Assembly (NCBI GenBank): GCA_946122785.1
Contig: CAMGYJ010000010.1
Location: 16,157,467 to 16,221,466, forward strand
From: Linum tenue
Taxonomy: Eukaryota > Streptophyta > Magnoliopsida > Malpighiales > Linaceae
Reading direction: 5' to 3'
Length of the DNA: 64,000 bases
Part shown: positions 45,367 through 57,884 of the stretch, in pieces
Numbering within the stretch: position 1 is the first letter of the stretch
How the letters are laid out: each line of letters begins with the position of its first letter
Program-made: the position numbers and the translations under genes
Notes under the pieces: generated by a model
The model's input: only the letters and a program-made list of their open reading frames with translations
Told to the model about the DNA's origin: nothing
Databases searched by the model: none

Positions 45367-46333
45367 TGAATGAAAACGAAAAACAATCACCGAAAGACAA
45401 CTTGAATGTGGAAGGAAGTTTATCAATGCAAGCGACTGATTATGGAGAGTAGTTAGAGTCAGAGACTAACATCACGTTTGGAGATTTCATAGATGTGAGG
45501 ATTCACAGAGGGATGTAAGCTTGTACTGATTAATGTGCTTGGATTAGGAGGATTCTTATAAGATGAGTCGAATTTAGAAGAGATGAGAGAGCCATTCTCT
45601 CTCAATGTAAAAAATACATTGAGAGAGAAGAGAATACACAATCAAAAGAAAGTTCAATAACGATTCTCTCACATTTCATATAGTTCGGTAACTAGTTAAG
45701 TAATTACCCCTATATGTACAATCAAACTACTCATACATTTTCGCAACCCCACCCCAAATCTCACGCCCCACGTAACAAAGCGTTCACATTTAGAAGACCC
45801 AACAAGGGGGAAAAAAGAGAGAGAAAGAAGCTCTTCCAAAGTCACCTTTTCTTTCTCCCACAATTCTTTCCATTCCAACCTCAAACACAAATACACACTC
45901 CCCCTATTTCCCTTCCCTCCCTTCCTTCCGCGCTCTCTCTCTTTCCTTCGTCCGCCTCTGGTCTCCTATTTTCCACCCAAACAAACAGCGCAAACCCTCT
46001 CCCATCCCAAAACCGAAAATGAAAAATCAAACAACTCCTCCCTCCACCTCCAGACAGTGAGAAAGAGGGAAAATCGGCAGCGAAATTCCGATTTTTAATT
46101 TCCAGGGAAATAGGGCACGAAGGAAGTGGGGGCGAGTGAATCAATGAGCGGAGAGATGGTCTTCCTTTCTCTTTCCCCTTTCTTCTTCTGAACCTTGTCT
46201 TCCTTCCTTGGTCTCCCAATGGCGTAAACCTGAGTTTCTTGAAAGTTAAAACCCTTGATCCTGTACATGTAATCCCCCCTACATTAGCTTATCTTTACAC
46301 TTCCGATCTCTCTGGTTTCCTCCCTAACTAACT
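45367..46333 (+). promoter_or_regulatory. Upstream region and leader of the DDR4-like gene
   Basis: This is the only DNA between the Athila target duplication and the start codon. A perfect inverted repeat lies at 45595-45629 (15-bp arms TTCTCTCTCAATGTA, 5-nt A loop). From about 45880 the sequence becomes CT-rich (CTCTCTCTCTTTCC near 45935), typical of a plant 5' UTR. No clear TATA box was identified. The short ORFs here are antisense or chance. Confidence 0.5.
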
Positions 46334-49300
46334 ATGTCCCGCGACCAACCATCTTCCTCCCCTCCCAACCCGATCTCTCCTTCCCAAACCCCTAAACCCG
46401 CCGACGGCGACACCAACGGCGCCGTCGCCGTTAAACCCCAGCCTTCCGACCCTGCTACTCCTACTACCTACCGTAGTAATCGACCTTCTCGCGCTTGCAC
46501 GCTCCGCGCAGCTGCTAAGCTCCAGCAGCAGCAGCAGCAGCAGGCTAAGCCGAAGCCCAAGAAGGACCACCGCCAGCAGCAGCAGCAGCGCCGCCGGCGG
46601 CAGGAGGAAGAGGAGGGTGAAGACCAGGAGGAAGAGGACGATGGCGGCGGAAGTGGGGATGAGTTGTCGCTTCATAATAAGGACCAATGTAGTAGTGGTG
46701 CTAGTAAGGTTGTGACTTCCCTGGTTGCTCCTCCAGAGCCCGCTCAATTGCCCCGGTGGAACCTCCGCTCTATGTGGGAGTTAGCTTCAGTACTCAATTT
46801 CTTGCATGTGAGATGCTCTTCTCCTTTTTGCTTTTAGTTGCTGTGGCCTTACTTAAATTTCTTCCCTTTTTTGGTCTCACTTGTCCTGTGCCCTGGTGGA
46901 ATTTCGTGATTGTGACGGATGGTCTTCCTCTTGTAATTCTAGGTCTTTAGACCCTTGTTGAACATCCAAGTTGAATTCTCGGCTGAGGAGTTTGAGACTG
47001 CTCTTCTCTCACCCAATGACACATTGGGAGAGATTCATATGCCATTGTTAAAGGTTGGTGCTCTCTGTTCCGTGTATGATTTTTTACCTTTGCTTCCCTG
47101 CTAGTTCAACTTAAGCTACTTGATGCATGACTTGGTCTTATTGTTCTTTTGTTTGCAATTGGAGAAAAGTATTTTAGGTAAGGTTTGAGTCTATTCCTTT
47201 GTTGTTAAGTATTCTAAGCAAGATGGTGGACTGGAAATGTTTCACCTGTGCTAACTGAATTTGGTTTCAGCAAACAAGATATCTCACTCTCTGGGATCTT
47301 ATCCATTCCGGTAGTGGATTAATTGATCAGCTGCAGTTTCTCAACTGTTGAGTTTTCTTAGAACTTAGGTGTGAGGAATTAATTTATTTGATCTCTTTGG
47401 ATACTCGAAGAGGGTTACTATGTTTATGGATATTGGTTGCAATTGGCTATGGATGCCGAAGTGCATTGTGTGAATGTGTTCCGAGCTTGGACATGGTCAC
47501 TTAGGAGTTTGGCTAGATATAGGAGGTTTCAGATGAATTAGATTCATTTATCTCGAATGATGGTGGATAAGTTCTCTTGTATGGCCCAAGGTTTTGGCGA
47601 TTTGCAGCTGAAGGAACGATCTTTGTAGCTGTTTGGTTAACGGAGGGATTAGCTATGCTTTATTTGGTTTGGCACAATCTGGGCGAGGGACGTGGACTGT
47701 TGCAGAATCTGGAATGATATTAGAAGCTGAAGGTGCTTACCTATGGTTAGGGTTGAGCTATTTCACTGGCATTTCAAGTCTGTTTTTAACGAAGATGCCT
47801 ACTGACAGATAGGTTCTGCAACAATGATGGAACAAAAGTAGTTATTAGATAATCCTGCAATCAAACCATGGGTTTTTATTCTGATCACCCAAATGCTAAT
47901 TACAGTTGGTACATATCTGGATATTATTGTCAATTGCCCTCTGATACCACACGGTTACCTATATCCAACACTGTACAGGTACCCCAAGTCCCCGTAAAAA
48001 GAGATGTGGGCAAGTATGTAGACGCTGGTTTTGGCTTGAAGAGGTATAGCTAGACATAACTCTCGGTGAAGGAAAACTCCAAAAGGATTCCCCTCCCTAG
48101 CTGCGATGGGAATTAATGTTTAGATTTATGATGCCAGTTCTATTCTGCCAGAGCCAAATAATGTTTCTAGTCTTGTGCAGTAAGTTTTTACTGATGCATC
48201 CACATGCTATGAGCTATCTAAGAGGTCACTGGAAGTTTGGGATGCTACATATAAGTATATGATATTCCTGACACAGAGAGCACATTTCTGAACGCATTTT
48301 CACCCAAAGCTTCTATAAAACAGACAATTTCACAAGATGATGGAGATACTGCAAAAATGTACATTACTATGGTGGTAATTCTGGACAGCAAGTGACAATG
48401 CGCGATGTTTGATGCAGCTTCATGTATATCTAGTCTGGCAAAGTTTTTTCTGTGAAAATGCTAGATCTTACGAGTTCTTTGAGAATTCCTTCATTCTGGT
48501 ACCATATTTACAGCTAATCTGCAAATTATTGCTGCCTGATGGGTGTCCTTGGGGACCTTCGGCATGATGGAAACTATTCTTGTGAATGGTCTGTTTATGA
48601 TTGACTACCTTTGCTACTGTAGTACGAATTGTAGTACTAGGGGAACTTACTCGTAGATCTTTCTCCTACCCATTTTTTATTTAGTTTTGTGTGCAGTTGA
48701 CAAGGTTGTACTGCTCCTGCTCCAAGATTGACACTTTATGCTACTTTAACCTCCTATATTGATTCCCTGTATTTACTATCGCAGGCAATACCTCCTATTA
48801 CTCGGATGGCCCTTACTAGGGATACTTGGGTTACAGTTTTGTGCAGAAAACTAAGAGACTGGTGGCATTGGGTAAGTCCAGCATTTCACTCCGAACTGAA
48901 CTTTGACACTCTGCACTTGACTTATGTCCTCTAGTTGCAGAATGCTAAGATGAGTGTTGTATTGCTTGCAGGTTGCAGATGGAGATCTTCCATTAGTTGC
49001 TTCACAGGGGTGAGTAAAGTTGAATGGATATCTGTTCATTTCTCTCAGTGTTTTGACTTCTCAACTTGTCTGAAATTACATAATAAATTATTCGCTTTTA
49101 ATGGCTCAGAGCGGAGGTTGAAGCATATAAAACACTGGAGCCTGCAGTTCGTGTGGTGATCCTGAAGGCACTATGTGATATTCGTGTTGAGGTATGAAGT
49201 CTTATTCTATCACAGTTGATCTTGTGATCTATGGTGGGTGGTCCAAGATGTGTATTGTTTAGTTTAACTATTCATTGATCTTCTTTGAGATCGGCCTGGA

Positions 49301-52300
49301 TATTGTATAGTCATTTCTGTCTTTATTACCTAGTGATTTTTGCTATAGTATATTGTGAAAATCCACTGTAATGGAATTTTGAATGGGATAATATGACTGG
49401 TAAGGCTTCCCTTTTTGTTTGATTTCCTTGTATATCTGTTCTACTACTTTCACAAATCTTCACCTATTGGATGAATTTTTTTTGGTCATTTACAAAGCTT
49501 AACTCAAATCTTTACCTCTTTGGTATTTTGCAACAAAGAAATTGGATTCGTTTAAGATCTGGACTTGTTTCCTTTGTCATTTAAATATTCTTTACTCTGG
49601 AATTATCCATTGCTAAGTTATTGCTTTGCTAGCTGAAACCTTTTGAAATTTACTTTTTTTTTTTCTGGAGAAACAATTTTCCTTGGTAAGAATTCCCATG
49701 TTGTTTGTGCGTTTTCTGTACTTGTACATTTAGCATGATTTCACTATCGGGGACTGGACAATAATGCTCTTTTCTGTCTATGGATGCATATTTTTTATCA
49801 CGTTATTGATAGATACCTGACTTGAGTGATATTCTGCAGCAAGAAGACATACGTAACTATATTGAAAGCTCTATTAAGCATGGTGCTCAGCTGCTACTGT
49901 TCCGAAAAGAACGCATTGGGGGTGACTCACAGGGGATAAATTACTGGTAATGGAACTGTAACATTATAAAATTATGAAACTGGAGTGTTCTGATTTATCA
50001 ATATTGCACAACACATTACAAGTTCTGGATTCAGTTTTTTTCTTTTCTTGTTGAAGGTATGAACCTGATGAACTAGTAGGCCACCGGTTATACCGGGAAA
50101 TAAGAACAGCAGAAGTGCTGACAAAAGGGAAGACAAAAGGTTCCAAAGTTCTTCCTTCTACAATATACCAGTGGGAAACTGTTGCTACAAATTTCGATGA
50201 ATTTGTGGATGTTTCTGTAAGTTACTTTACTTATAGTCCCCATCAAATATGTCCTATTTTGAATTCAATGGCATGGTGGTTCTCTTATTTTTGAATCGTG
50301 AAACTACACTCCTCCCCTGCTGCTGAAAGGACCTCTTCAAGTTCTTAAAATTTTGAGTATGCAGACAAAAATGGAGGTGTTCATTTCTGAAAAGCGCCGA
50401 CGTCCTTTTATTGTATGCAAAGTTGAAGTTGTGTTGTTGACCAGTCAACTTTATTCATTTTTTTATGCGAATTGACGAGTCCAGATGTATTAATGTCCTC
50501 CATTCTTCTGGTAATCATCCTTGTCCTGAAATATTAGCTACAATTATGAGCCTAGAGAGATAGATATTGAAGTAATCTTTCCATCGTTTGTAGGTTTGTG
50601 TGGATGTTCAGAAGTGAAATTAGTTTGTGATTATCCTCTTCTCTATGTAATTCGAGGAAGAGGTCTGAATTGTACTTCCATCAATGATAGCTCAATTATA
50701 CAAAAGGTGTACGACCTTGTGATATTTTGAGAATGGTGACGAGGAAATGTAGCTGCAACTTGCTTCATACTCTCTTTACATCCCCTTATTTTGTGGCTTC
50801 CTCATTTTGCCCCTGTCTATCCATCATTGCAGGAGAAGCTTTTTACCAGTACAAATAGAACAGAAGTTTCATTAGGGAAGAAGTTGAAAAATGACATGCT
50901 CCCTGACATTGAGAAGGTTCAGAAGGTACTTATTTGATATATCATCATGGAATGGACTAGTGTAGTACCTCATCTATCGTGCACATCTAACTGATCATCA
51001 TTTCTATGTGTTCCGACAGAGAAAAGAGCGGTTGCTGAAGAAGCAACACAGACAAGCTCTACTCCTAGATAACTATATGCATGTGGATGGGCTAGCAGCA
51101 GGCCGCTCCCTGCGTGATAGAAAGCCTGTCACTTACACTTTCGGTAAGGGATAAGTTTGTACCAATGAAAGCAATAATTTTTTTTATATGATCCTTGGAC
51201 TTATTGGCAGCTCTGATTCTTTGTTGACGTTGCAGATGACTATGACCGATCAATAAATGAGGCCATCAAAGTAACCAAGTACGAGTTTTCTCCCTGTGTT
51301 CCCGGTTGCATTTTTTGTGCATGGGACAACCAACTTAGACTCTAAAATTGCTTTATCCCTTTTATAGGAAGAAACCTTCGTCCCCTGAGCATGATCAGAG
51401 AAGAGAAGGTGTGTTCAGACCTGAAGCTTCTGCAAATGGCAGATTGGGAGGTCCATCATATTCGGCCAGCTCATCATGGCGGCTCTTTCAGTGCCATGTC
51501 TCCCCTTTCATCTGATTATGATTTCATAGATAGTGATCATAATAATAATAAACTGAATAATTTGGATCGAGGGTAATGATAGCTTCTCTTCCGTTGAATA
51601 CTTCCTTCTACTTTTTCATTAGTATATGTCCTCTGATTTAGCTGTTTTAACAATGTTCTTGCAGCAACAGACGCCGACAGCGGCCACAGCGGTATTCAGC
51701 AAAAGACTATGTGGAAGCTATCTCAGACAATGAACACGAATTTGATAGTGATGATGATATTGTTGGAGAAGCTGTCTATGATGAGGAATATCTGAGGAAG
51801 AGAAAAATGAGGAAGCTCTCAAGTAGCTCTGAAGGAGATGAAGAATACAAGTGGGATGGAGAAAATGGCGAGGAGGAAGAGGAGGAGGAGGAGGATTCCT
51901 TGAGTATTAGTGATGAGGGGAGCGATGATCCTCATAACAAATTCAAGAAGTTAGCAGCAGGGCGCACTAGGAGAGAGTCCAAGTTGAGGTCGGTCGAGGA
52001 TCTTCAGTCAGGTTTAAGACGCAGCAAAAGGTCTACAAGAAACCGGATTAATTACAAGCAGTACGAGCCATCGGACTCAGAACCAGAAGCTGCAAAACAA
52101 CGTGATAACCACTCTGGTGCCAGTGAGAATGGAGAGTTCTCAACTGGAACTCAAGACTATGATGATGGTAATGATGGTAATGAAGAGGTGGAGAATGGTG
52201 ATGACGATGATGAACAGGATATGAAAGTAGTTGATCAGCAGCCTGTTGAAGGGTACATGGAAGGATACTCTGAAATGACCGTGAAAGAAGAAAGTAAGCC

Positions 52301-52466
52301 ACCTGAGAAATCAAGTAGCCCACCGCTGGCAGGTGGTCAAGATGATGAGATTGATGGGGTAAAGAAAACACAGTTCCTCGATCTAAACGAAATGGCTCCA
52401 GGTTCTGGTTTCGACGATGGCCCAAATATACTGATGAAAGATGAAGTAAATGGAGATAATTTTTGA
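46334..52466 (+). CDS. DDR4: DDT domain-containing protein, DDR4-like, 12 exons, frameshifted in exon 11
   Basis: Exons inferred from GT-AG sites with matching phases: 46334-46807, 46943-47053, 48785-48871, 48972-49009, 49110-49191, 49840-49946, 50057-50216, 50833-50925, 51020-51143, 51236-51278, 51368-51572, 51665-52466. Residues 1-140 are low complexity (Gln run, acidic run). The DDT region starts at RWNLRSMWELASVLNFLH (residues 141-158) and continues with MALTRDTWVTVLCRKLRDWW. Later blocks include FRKERIGGDSQGINYW and LLKKQHRQALLLD; the last exon is acidic (poly-Glu, QSGLRRSKRSTRNRINY). Plant DDT-related proteins bind ISWI-type chromatin remodelers in the nucleus. The exons sum to 2326 nt, one more than a multiple of three: exon 11 changes frame near 51480, so the assembled reading stops at TGA 51513-51515 (488 residues rather than about 774). 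This may be a real mutation or an assembly error. The symbol is from recognition of the conserved exons. Confidence 0.85.
47054..48784 (+). other. Large intron 2 of the DDR4-like gene
   Basis: At 1731 bp it is much the longest intron; the others are 68 to about 650 bp. It begins GTTGGTGC and ends TTTACTATCGCAG. It holds a 61-codon frame at 47868-48053 without recognisable domain, and no element termini that I could define. An old insertion would explain the size. Confidence 0.6.
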
Positions 52467-53164
52467 GCTCTCCCCCTTTCCCCATATTAGTGTTTATGGA
52501 TCCCTCCTGGGGAAAGCTCATTGTACGACAGCTGAAAGAGCTCTGTTATAAATTTTGGATTGTCAATCCATGGGTGGAAAAGTCAGGTCAGGGATGAGGA
52601 ATTGGGTTCTTCCATGGTGTGTAACCTAAGCAAGCTGCCACCTTAATGCAAAGAAATTGCTCATTAGAAGGGGCGGTTTGCAGCAAGGCAAACAACTTGA
52701 TTGAAGGTGAGAGTCGGTCATATGTAGATTTAGTAGCGAGTTTCTTCTTCTTTCTTTTGTTTTTGGGTTCCCCTGGTATTCTACATCAATAGAATAGAAG
52801 TGAAAGACCAAGGAGGGATGAGAGAGAATTAGTGGGGAAAGTAGTAAACTTGTCAATCATTGTACAACTATCCCTTAACCCCAGATACTGTAACTTAAAA
52901 ACAATTTGCCTTCTCCTGCGCTCGGCGGTTGTCGCCGCTCCGCTTGGTCCTCCCGTCCTCGCTTCATCGCCACCGGATTCTCAGGATCATTGCCCATTTC
53001 ATAACTCTGTGAATGATTGTCTCCTGATGGCTCTCCTCTCTTCTGTGTGATAATGTTTATGGCTGTGGTCTCCATCAGATAAAAATGGCGGTTACATGCA
53101 TATATTAGAAAAAGCTGCAAAAGAAACCTGTATATGCTTGTCCACTCTCTCTCTCCTTAATAAG
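52467..53164 (+). other. 3' flank of the DDR4-like gene
   Basis: Probably includes the 3' UTR. A GC-rich patch at 52915-53000 is open on the minus strand (53120-52875, 81 codons, with RGEPSGDNHSQSYEMG), but no domain or splice partner was seen. No further gene is evident. Confidence 0.4.
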
Positions 53165-53783
53165 TAGGGGTGGAAATCGGTATGGTATCGGTATCCCAAT
53201 ACCGAAATCCCGAATACCGAATTACACCTTAAAGTCAATCCCAATCCCTAAATAATTTCGGTATCCCAATCGGTACTTCAGTATCCCAATCGGTATTATC
53301 GAATACGAAATTAATTACCTTTACAATTAATAATTAAATATATAAATTAGATTTTATTGTTTAATTTAGGGAAAATGACTAAGCAAAGAGTGTTGAATTA
53401 GGATATTATAAACGAGAATGGAGGAGAGGAGACATCTTAAGTTCTTGTCATTGGTAATCTTTAATTTGATAAATTGGACGTTGAGAGACGGCTATTAATA
53501 ATGATGGAATGATCTGTATAATTAAATGACACTCTTGGTGGTTGAGGGTCATGTAGTAGTGAATGAGATAGTCTAGTTGAGAGGATAAAATATACACTAG
53601 CTTATATTTCGGTATTGATCAGTATTTCGGTATATACCGATCACAATCCCGTAATCCCTAATACCGAATAACAATTGAAATTCAATCCCAATCCCAATCC
53701 CAATCCCAAGAAATAATAAATATAGACAAATTCGGTACGGTATTCGGTATATCCCAAATACCGGTACCAAACTTCCAGCCCTA
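53165..53783. mobile_element. Fold-back MITE built from CGGTAT repeats, 619 bp
   Basis: The left end reads TAGGGGTGGAAATCGGTAT and the right end, reversed, TAGGGCTGGAAGTTTGGTAC. Both continue into long tracts of GGTATCGGTATCCC-type words, so the ends can pair with each other. The middle (about 53320-53590) is AT-rich and unique. A TAGGG-type terminus resembles hAT-related MITEs. An 8-bp target duplication could not be confirmed (TTAATAAG left, AGAGCAAG right). There are also four CCCAAT repeats near 53690-53710. No coding capacity. Confidence 0.6.
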
Positions 53784-53883
53784 AGAGCAAGGATCACGTT
53801 TCTCCACATAGTTCGTAAAGAACACACTGAGCCTCTCTCCTCCGCAAGCCGACAACAACTGATCTGTAAAATTCAACTGTCCA

Positions 53884-54215
53884 TGACGAAGTTCTAGGTT
53901 TAGTGTAGAAATGTAGTCGAGAATCACAGAGGTAGCAAGCTGCTACTCTGCTCTTTTATACCAATTTTGTAATTAGGATTATAGTTGATTGCCATGTATT
54001 ACACTTATGTTGGCCGTGTTTAAACACTAACAATAATCTTTAACGATTAATCTACTTGTAAACAAAATGGTGCGTTGCACCACTATCAGTTTAGCCTTCA
54101 CTTTATGAAACGCCTTGCATACAGAAATGTTTATTCATCAGTTAAATTGCATTCGAACCTTCTTCTCCTGCAATCCTTTTTCAGTTCGGATTCTCCTGAG
54201 TTCATAACTCTGTCA
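53884..54215 (-). repeat. Copia 3' LTR, 332 bp
   Basis: In plus orientation TGACGAAGTTCTAGG...AACTCTGTCA. The first 136 bp match 58934-59069 (for example GAATCACAGAGGTAGCAAGC is shared). Confidence 0.8.
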
Positions 54216-54229
54216 CCCTCCCTCAAGTT

Positions 54230-55872
54230 GTAGATGGCAGGATGACTCCCAACTTGACCAGCAAATCCTTGAGGCGTGCCTGCTCCAATCCCTTTGTGAA
54301 GATATCTGCAAGCCGATTCACTGTATTCACATGTTGCAATCTGTCCAACCCAGTTTTAATCCTTTCCCTTGTCACACGAATGTCAATTTGTATGTGTTTG
54401 GTTCTTTCGTGGAAAACAGGGTTCTCAACAATGTGTATGGCTGACCTGTTATCACATAAGATTGTGATTGCAAGGGGAACTTCCTAAGAAAGTACAGTAT
54501 CCAGTAGTTGATCTTCTTGTGTCTGGACAACTTGCCTAGTCTGAGTCATAAAACCCTGTGAATTTCAGTTCTGCTCCACAGTCAAAGTGAATCCCTTGCC
54601 CTGGTCTATTCTTCAAGTATCTTAGGACTCTATGAGCTGCTTGTAGGTGCTCCTCGTGAGGTTTCTTCTGAAACTGGCACAATTGCTGGACAACAAAGGC
54701 AAAATCTGGTCTTGTAATGGTGACATAGTGTAGCCTTCCACCAATCTTATATACTGCTCAGAAGTCAGAATCAGATAGTGGAGTTCCCTTAGTTGAAAAC
54801 AGCTTCACCTTGGGGTCAATTGGGGTTTGGTACCCTTTAGACTCCAGATAACATGTTTCCTTTAGCAATTCAAGACAATACTTTCTTTGGCAGACACTTA
54901 TCCCACTTGATGTCCTGTTAATTTCCAATCCCGGAAAATACTTCAAAGGGCCAAGTATTTTCATTTTAAACTCTTGACTTAGACCCTTCTTAACATGTTC
55001 TATGTCCTTCAAGGCATCTCCTCCTATTATGATGTCATCCACATATATGAGTAACACCACAATTCTGCCACGAATCCACTTAGTAAACAAGGAATAGTCA
55101 GAGGCAGATTGACTAAACCCATTCTTCAGAAGAAAACTACTTAGCCTGACAAACCATTGCCTGGATGCTTGTTACAAGCCATACAAGGATTTTTAAGTCT
55201 GCAGACCATCTTCTGTGATCCACTCTGTTCCAAATCCAATCCTGGTGGCAACTACATATAAACCTCCTCATTCAAGTCTCCATGGAGGAAAGCATTTGAG
55301 ACATCCATTTGTTCCAGGTTCCGATTCTTTACTGCTGCAATTGCCAGTAGGGCCTTAACTGAGTTGATTTTGGCCACAAGAGAGAAAGTGTCTAGGAAGT
55401 CAATTCCAAAGACCTGTGTGTATCGTTTTGCTACCAGCCTGGATTTGAACCTTTCAATGGATCCATCTTGCTTCAATTTGATCTTATATACCCATTTGTT
55501 ACCTATCACCTTCTTTCCTTCAGGTAAAGGGACTATATCCCAGGTCTGATTTTCTTCAAGTGAGTCCCACTCCTCTCTCATAGCCTTTCTCCAATGCTCA
55601 TGCTTGATGGCCTCTTGATAGGTAAGTGGTTCCTCATGTTGGATAACACTTAGAGCATATATCTTGTCAGCAGCATTCAGATGGTCCACATTTAATGCAA
55701 TGGGATACCTACTGACAGATGCACTAATACCAAAAGCTCCAAACCTCAAGGCAAGATCTAATTCACAGTCATCATATTTACTTGGAAAATGATAACTCAT
55801 TTTAGGTCTTCCTGGTGTTTCATAGTCCTGTTGAGGTTCCAGTTCTGGATCAAACTCAACCATGTCTTGCAC
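54230..55872 (-). pseudogene. Copia reverse transcriptase and RNase H
   Basis: 55872-55252 holds the RT N-terminal half: [40 protein letters not shown], and [18 protein letters not shown]. 55090-54758 holds VVLLIYVDDIIIGG with the catalytic YVDD. The piece between them (55250-55090) is frameshifted. RNase H pieces follow to 54230, in broken frames (NPVFHERTKHIQID- and DIFTKGL-like words). Function as for other Copia pol enzymes; inactive here. Confidence 0.88.
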
Positions 55873-55985
55873 TTCAGTATCAATCCCTACATCCCCTCAT
55901 CAACTGAGACTAGTACAGTAGATAGTTGAGGTTGAGAATTAGAAGTTCTAGGAATGGTTAGATCAGGATCTATAGGAGGAGGGTT

Positions 55986-56668
55986 TTAACTGTCTGGAGA
56001 AGAAGGTGGTGAGGTGGAAGCCTCAGTTTGGTAAGGGAGAATGGATTCGTAAAAGACAACATCTCTAGATACCAAAACTTGCTGAGTATTGATATCCAAG
56101 AGCTTGTAACCCTTGATCCCTGGAGGTATACCTAACAGAATGTAAGATGCAGTACTCCAAAACTCTAAGGGAATCCCAGATTGAAATCTCAATGACCTGA
56201 CCACATTTAATATATGCTGGTGTTTTCTTTGTACTCTAGCATTCTGTTCTGGAGTATAGGCACAAGACATTTGATGTTCAATCCCTTCAGACATAAAGAA
56301 ATCACACATGTTGAACTTCTTTCCCTGGTCACTTCGAATTGTTTGAACTGTGGTACTAAACTGATTCTTAACCAATGTGCAAAACCCTTAAGAAGCTCCC
56401 TGGTTTCACTTTTGTAATGCATCAAATACACCCAAATAGCTCTCGAAAATCATCAACAATTATAAGGAAAAAGTATATCCATCATAAGACATAACAGACA
56501 GTGGTCCCCAAATGTCAACATGAACAAGCTGAAATGGCCTATCTGCATTGGTAGTACTAACTGGAAATGGTAGACTTTTGTGTTTAGAAAATAGCAAACT
56601 TTACAATGATCAAATTTAGAGTGGGGGTACAGTAGAATCAATGTGTTGTAACAAACTAAGTCTATCAT
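55986..56668 (-). pseudogene. Copia integrase core, degenerate
   Basis: The core in 56375-55986 has TIRSDQGKKFNMC (second Asp) and TPEQNARVQRKHQHIL, where family members have a Glu in the VERKH word; here it is Gln, so the third catalytic acid is lost. The upstream first-Asp region (56668-56453, with a HVDIWGPLS-like stretch in broken frame) is degraded. A GYKLLDINTQQVLVSRDVVF block closes the domain. It would have inserted the DNA copy. Confidence 0.85.
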
Positions 56669-56934
56669 TGCTAGGGTTTCATAATCTACAGTGCCACAGG
56701 TCTACTTGTTGAGGGTGAAAGTTGAAAGCACTGGCAGCTTGGCTTTGGCTTGTAGTTGGTTGATTTGGTGGCTGATTTGTGAAGGTAAGATGGTAGAGGC
56801 CCTTAAATTATTTTGCTAAACCAATCGTCCTTTTGTTTAGAAGGTCCTGGATATGGCAAAGGTTAGAGTGAAAGTGTAAGGATATTGGGAAATAATGTGC
56901 GAGTCTGCTTACTGACACAAGGTTAAAGGAGAAG

Positions 56935-57117
56935 CTAGGTACTATAAGTACATTGTATAGGTATAGGCCAAATGGTAACCTCACAGTACCTATATGGTAC
57001 TATAACTTTTGCAGAATTTAGTAGATGCACAAAAACGTCATGTACTTGTCTATGTCCAGTAAACAGATCTATAGAACACGCAATGTGGGTTGATGCTCCA
57101 GTGTCTAGAATCCACAA
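56935..57117 (-). pseudogene. Copia protease
   Basis: MWILDTGASTHIACS contains the aspartic protease D-T-G triad at about 57117-57090. The frame continues to 56935 and then breaks. The preceding frame 57320-57105 (KEMNKLRYLLHYG) is the gag-protease linker. Confidence 0.8.
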
Positions 57118-57446
57118 GCTAGCAGGTTTATAGGATTAATGTCTATGGCTGAAGACAAGACATATTTACCTGAACAGTTTGGAAATGGAGGCAAGTATTG
57201 TGAGACAGAATAAGCTTGGTGTTGAATTGAAGGTGAGTTTGGAGGTGATGGTGACGTGGTGTGATTTGTAGGGGCTAGATTGTTAGCACCATAATGCAGC
57301 AAGTATCTCAACTTGTTCATTTCTTTTGGAGTGAAACCAAGAGAAGAATGACTTACCCCACTATTGTCATTGTGATAACTGACCTCTTATGGAGATTCAC
57401 TTCCACTGGAGTTGCCCTGAGATACTGAGCCTACAAAAGACGGTGA

Positions 57447-57884
57447 GATCGATGGCCGAGTGGCTTGTCGCTCATGGTAAAATCAGTAGGGAACAAGGCC
57501 TTGGTTGGATTAGACCTATGCTGGCTGAGCAGTAAGCATGGCCTTGGCCGTTCCTGGTGTGTTGCAAGGTCGGACGCCGTTGATTTCTCGCAGACGGAGC
57601 CGGGGGTACTTCATGGATTGCGGCGTGTCGTACTCTTGCCCGGGGGGGGGGGGTTTCTTTCTTTCTCCTTTTTTTCTTCTTCAGGGGATCTGTGTTCGTC
57701 TTTGGTTAAGCAATTCTCACCTCTCGCCTAACTTTTGGTTTTGCAGGCCTACGAAGAAACAGGGGCCTTCTGGCGGGCCTAGTTTCCTTGGTAGGTTTGG
57801 TTTGGTCCGCACTTCTTGTGCTTCTTGTACCAGTAACCTTTTTTGCTTTAGTTTTAATTCAATCTATCACCTTTATAAAAAAAA
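57447..57884 (+). mobile_element. Retroposon insert in Copia gag (LINE 3' fragment or SINE)
   Basis: The Copia gag is interrupted by about 440 bp of unrelated, plus-strand sequence ending TCTATCACCTTTATAAAAAAAA, typical of plant LINE/SINE 3' tails. Its first bases, GATGGCCGAGTGGC (57452-57465), resemble a tRNA A box. A run of 12 G at 57642-57653 is inside. No clear B box or target duplication was found. ORFs 57465-57731 and 57538-58068 cross it by chance. Confidence 0.5.

Noticed and set aside
46328..46747. 139-codon minus-strand ORF rich in Leu
   Set aside because: Antisense of the low-complexity first exon of the DDR4-like gene (Gln and Glu runs read as Leu/Ser runs).
52048..52521. 157-codon minus-strand ORF rich in His
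   Set aside because: Antisense of the acidic last exon of the DDR4-like gene.
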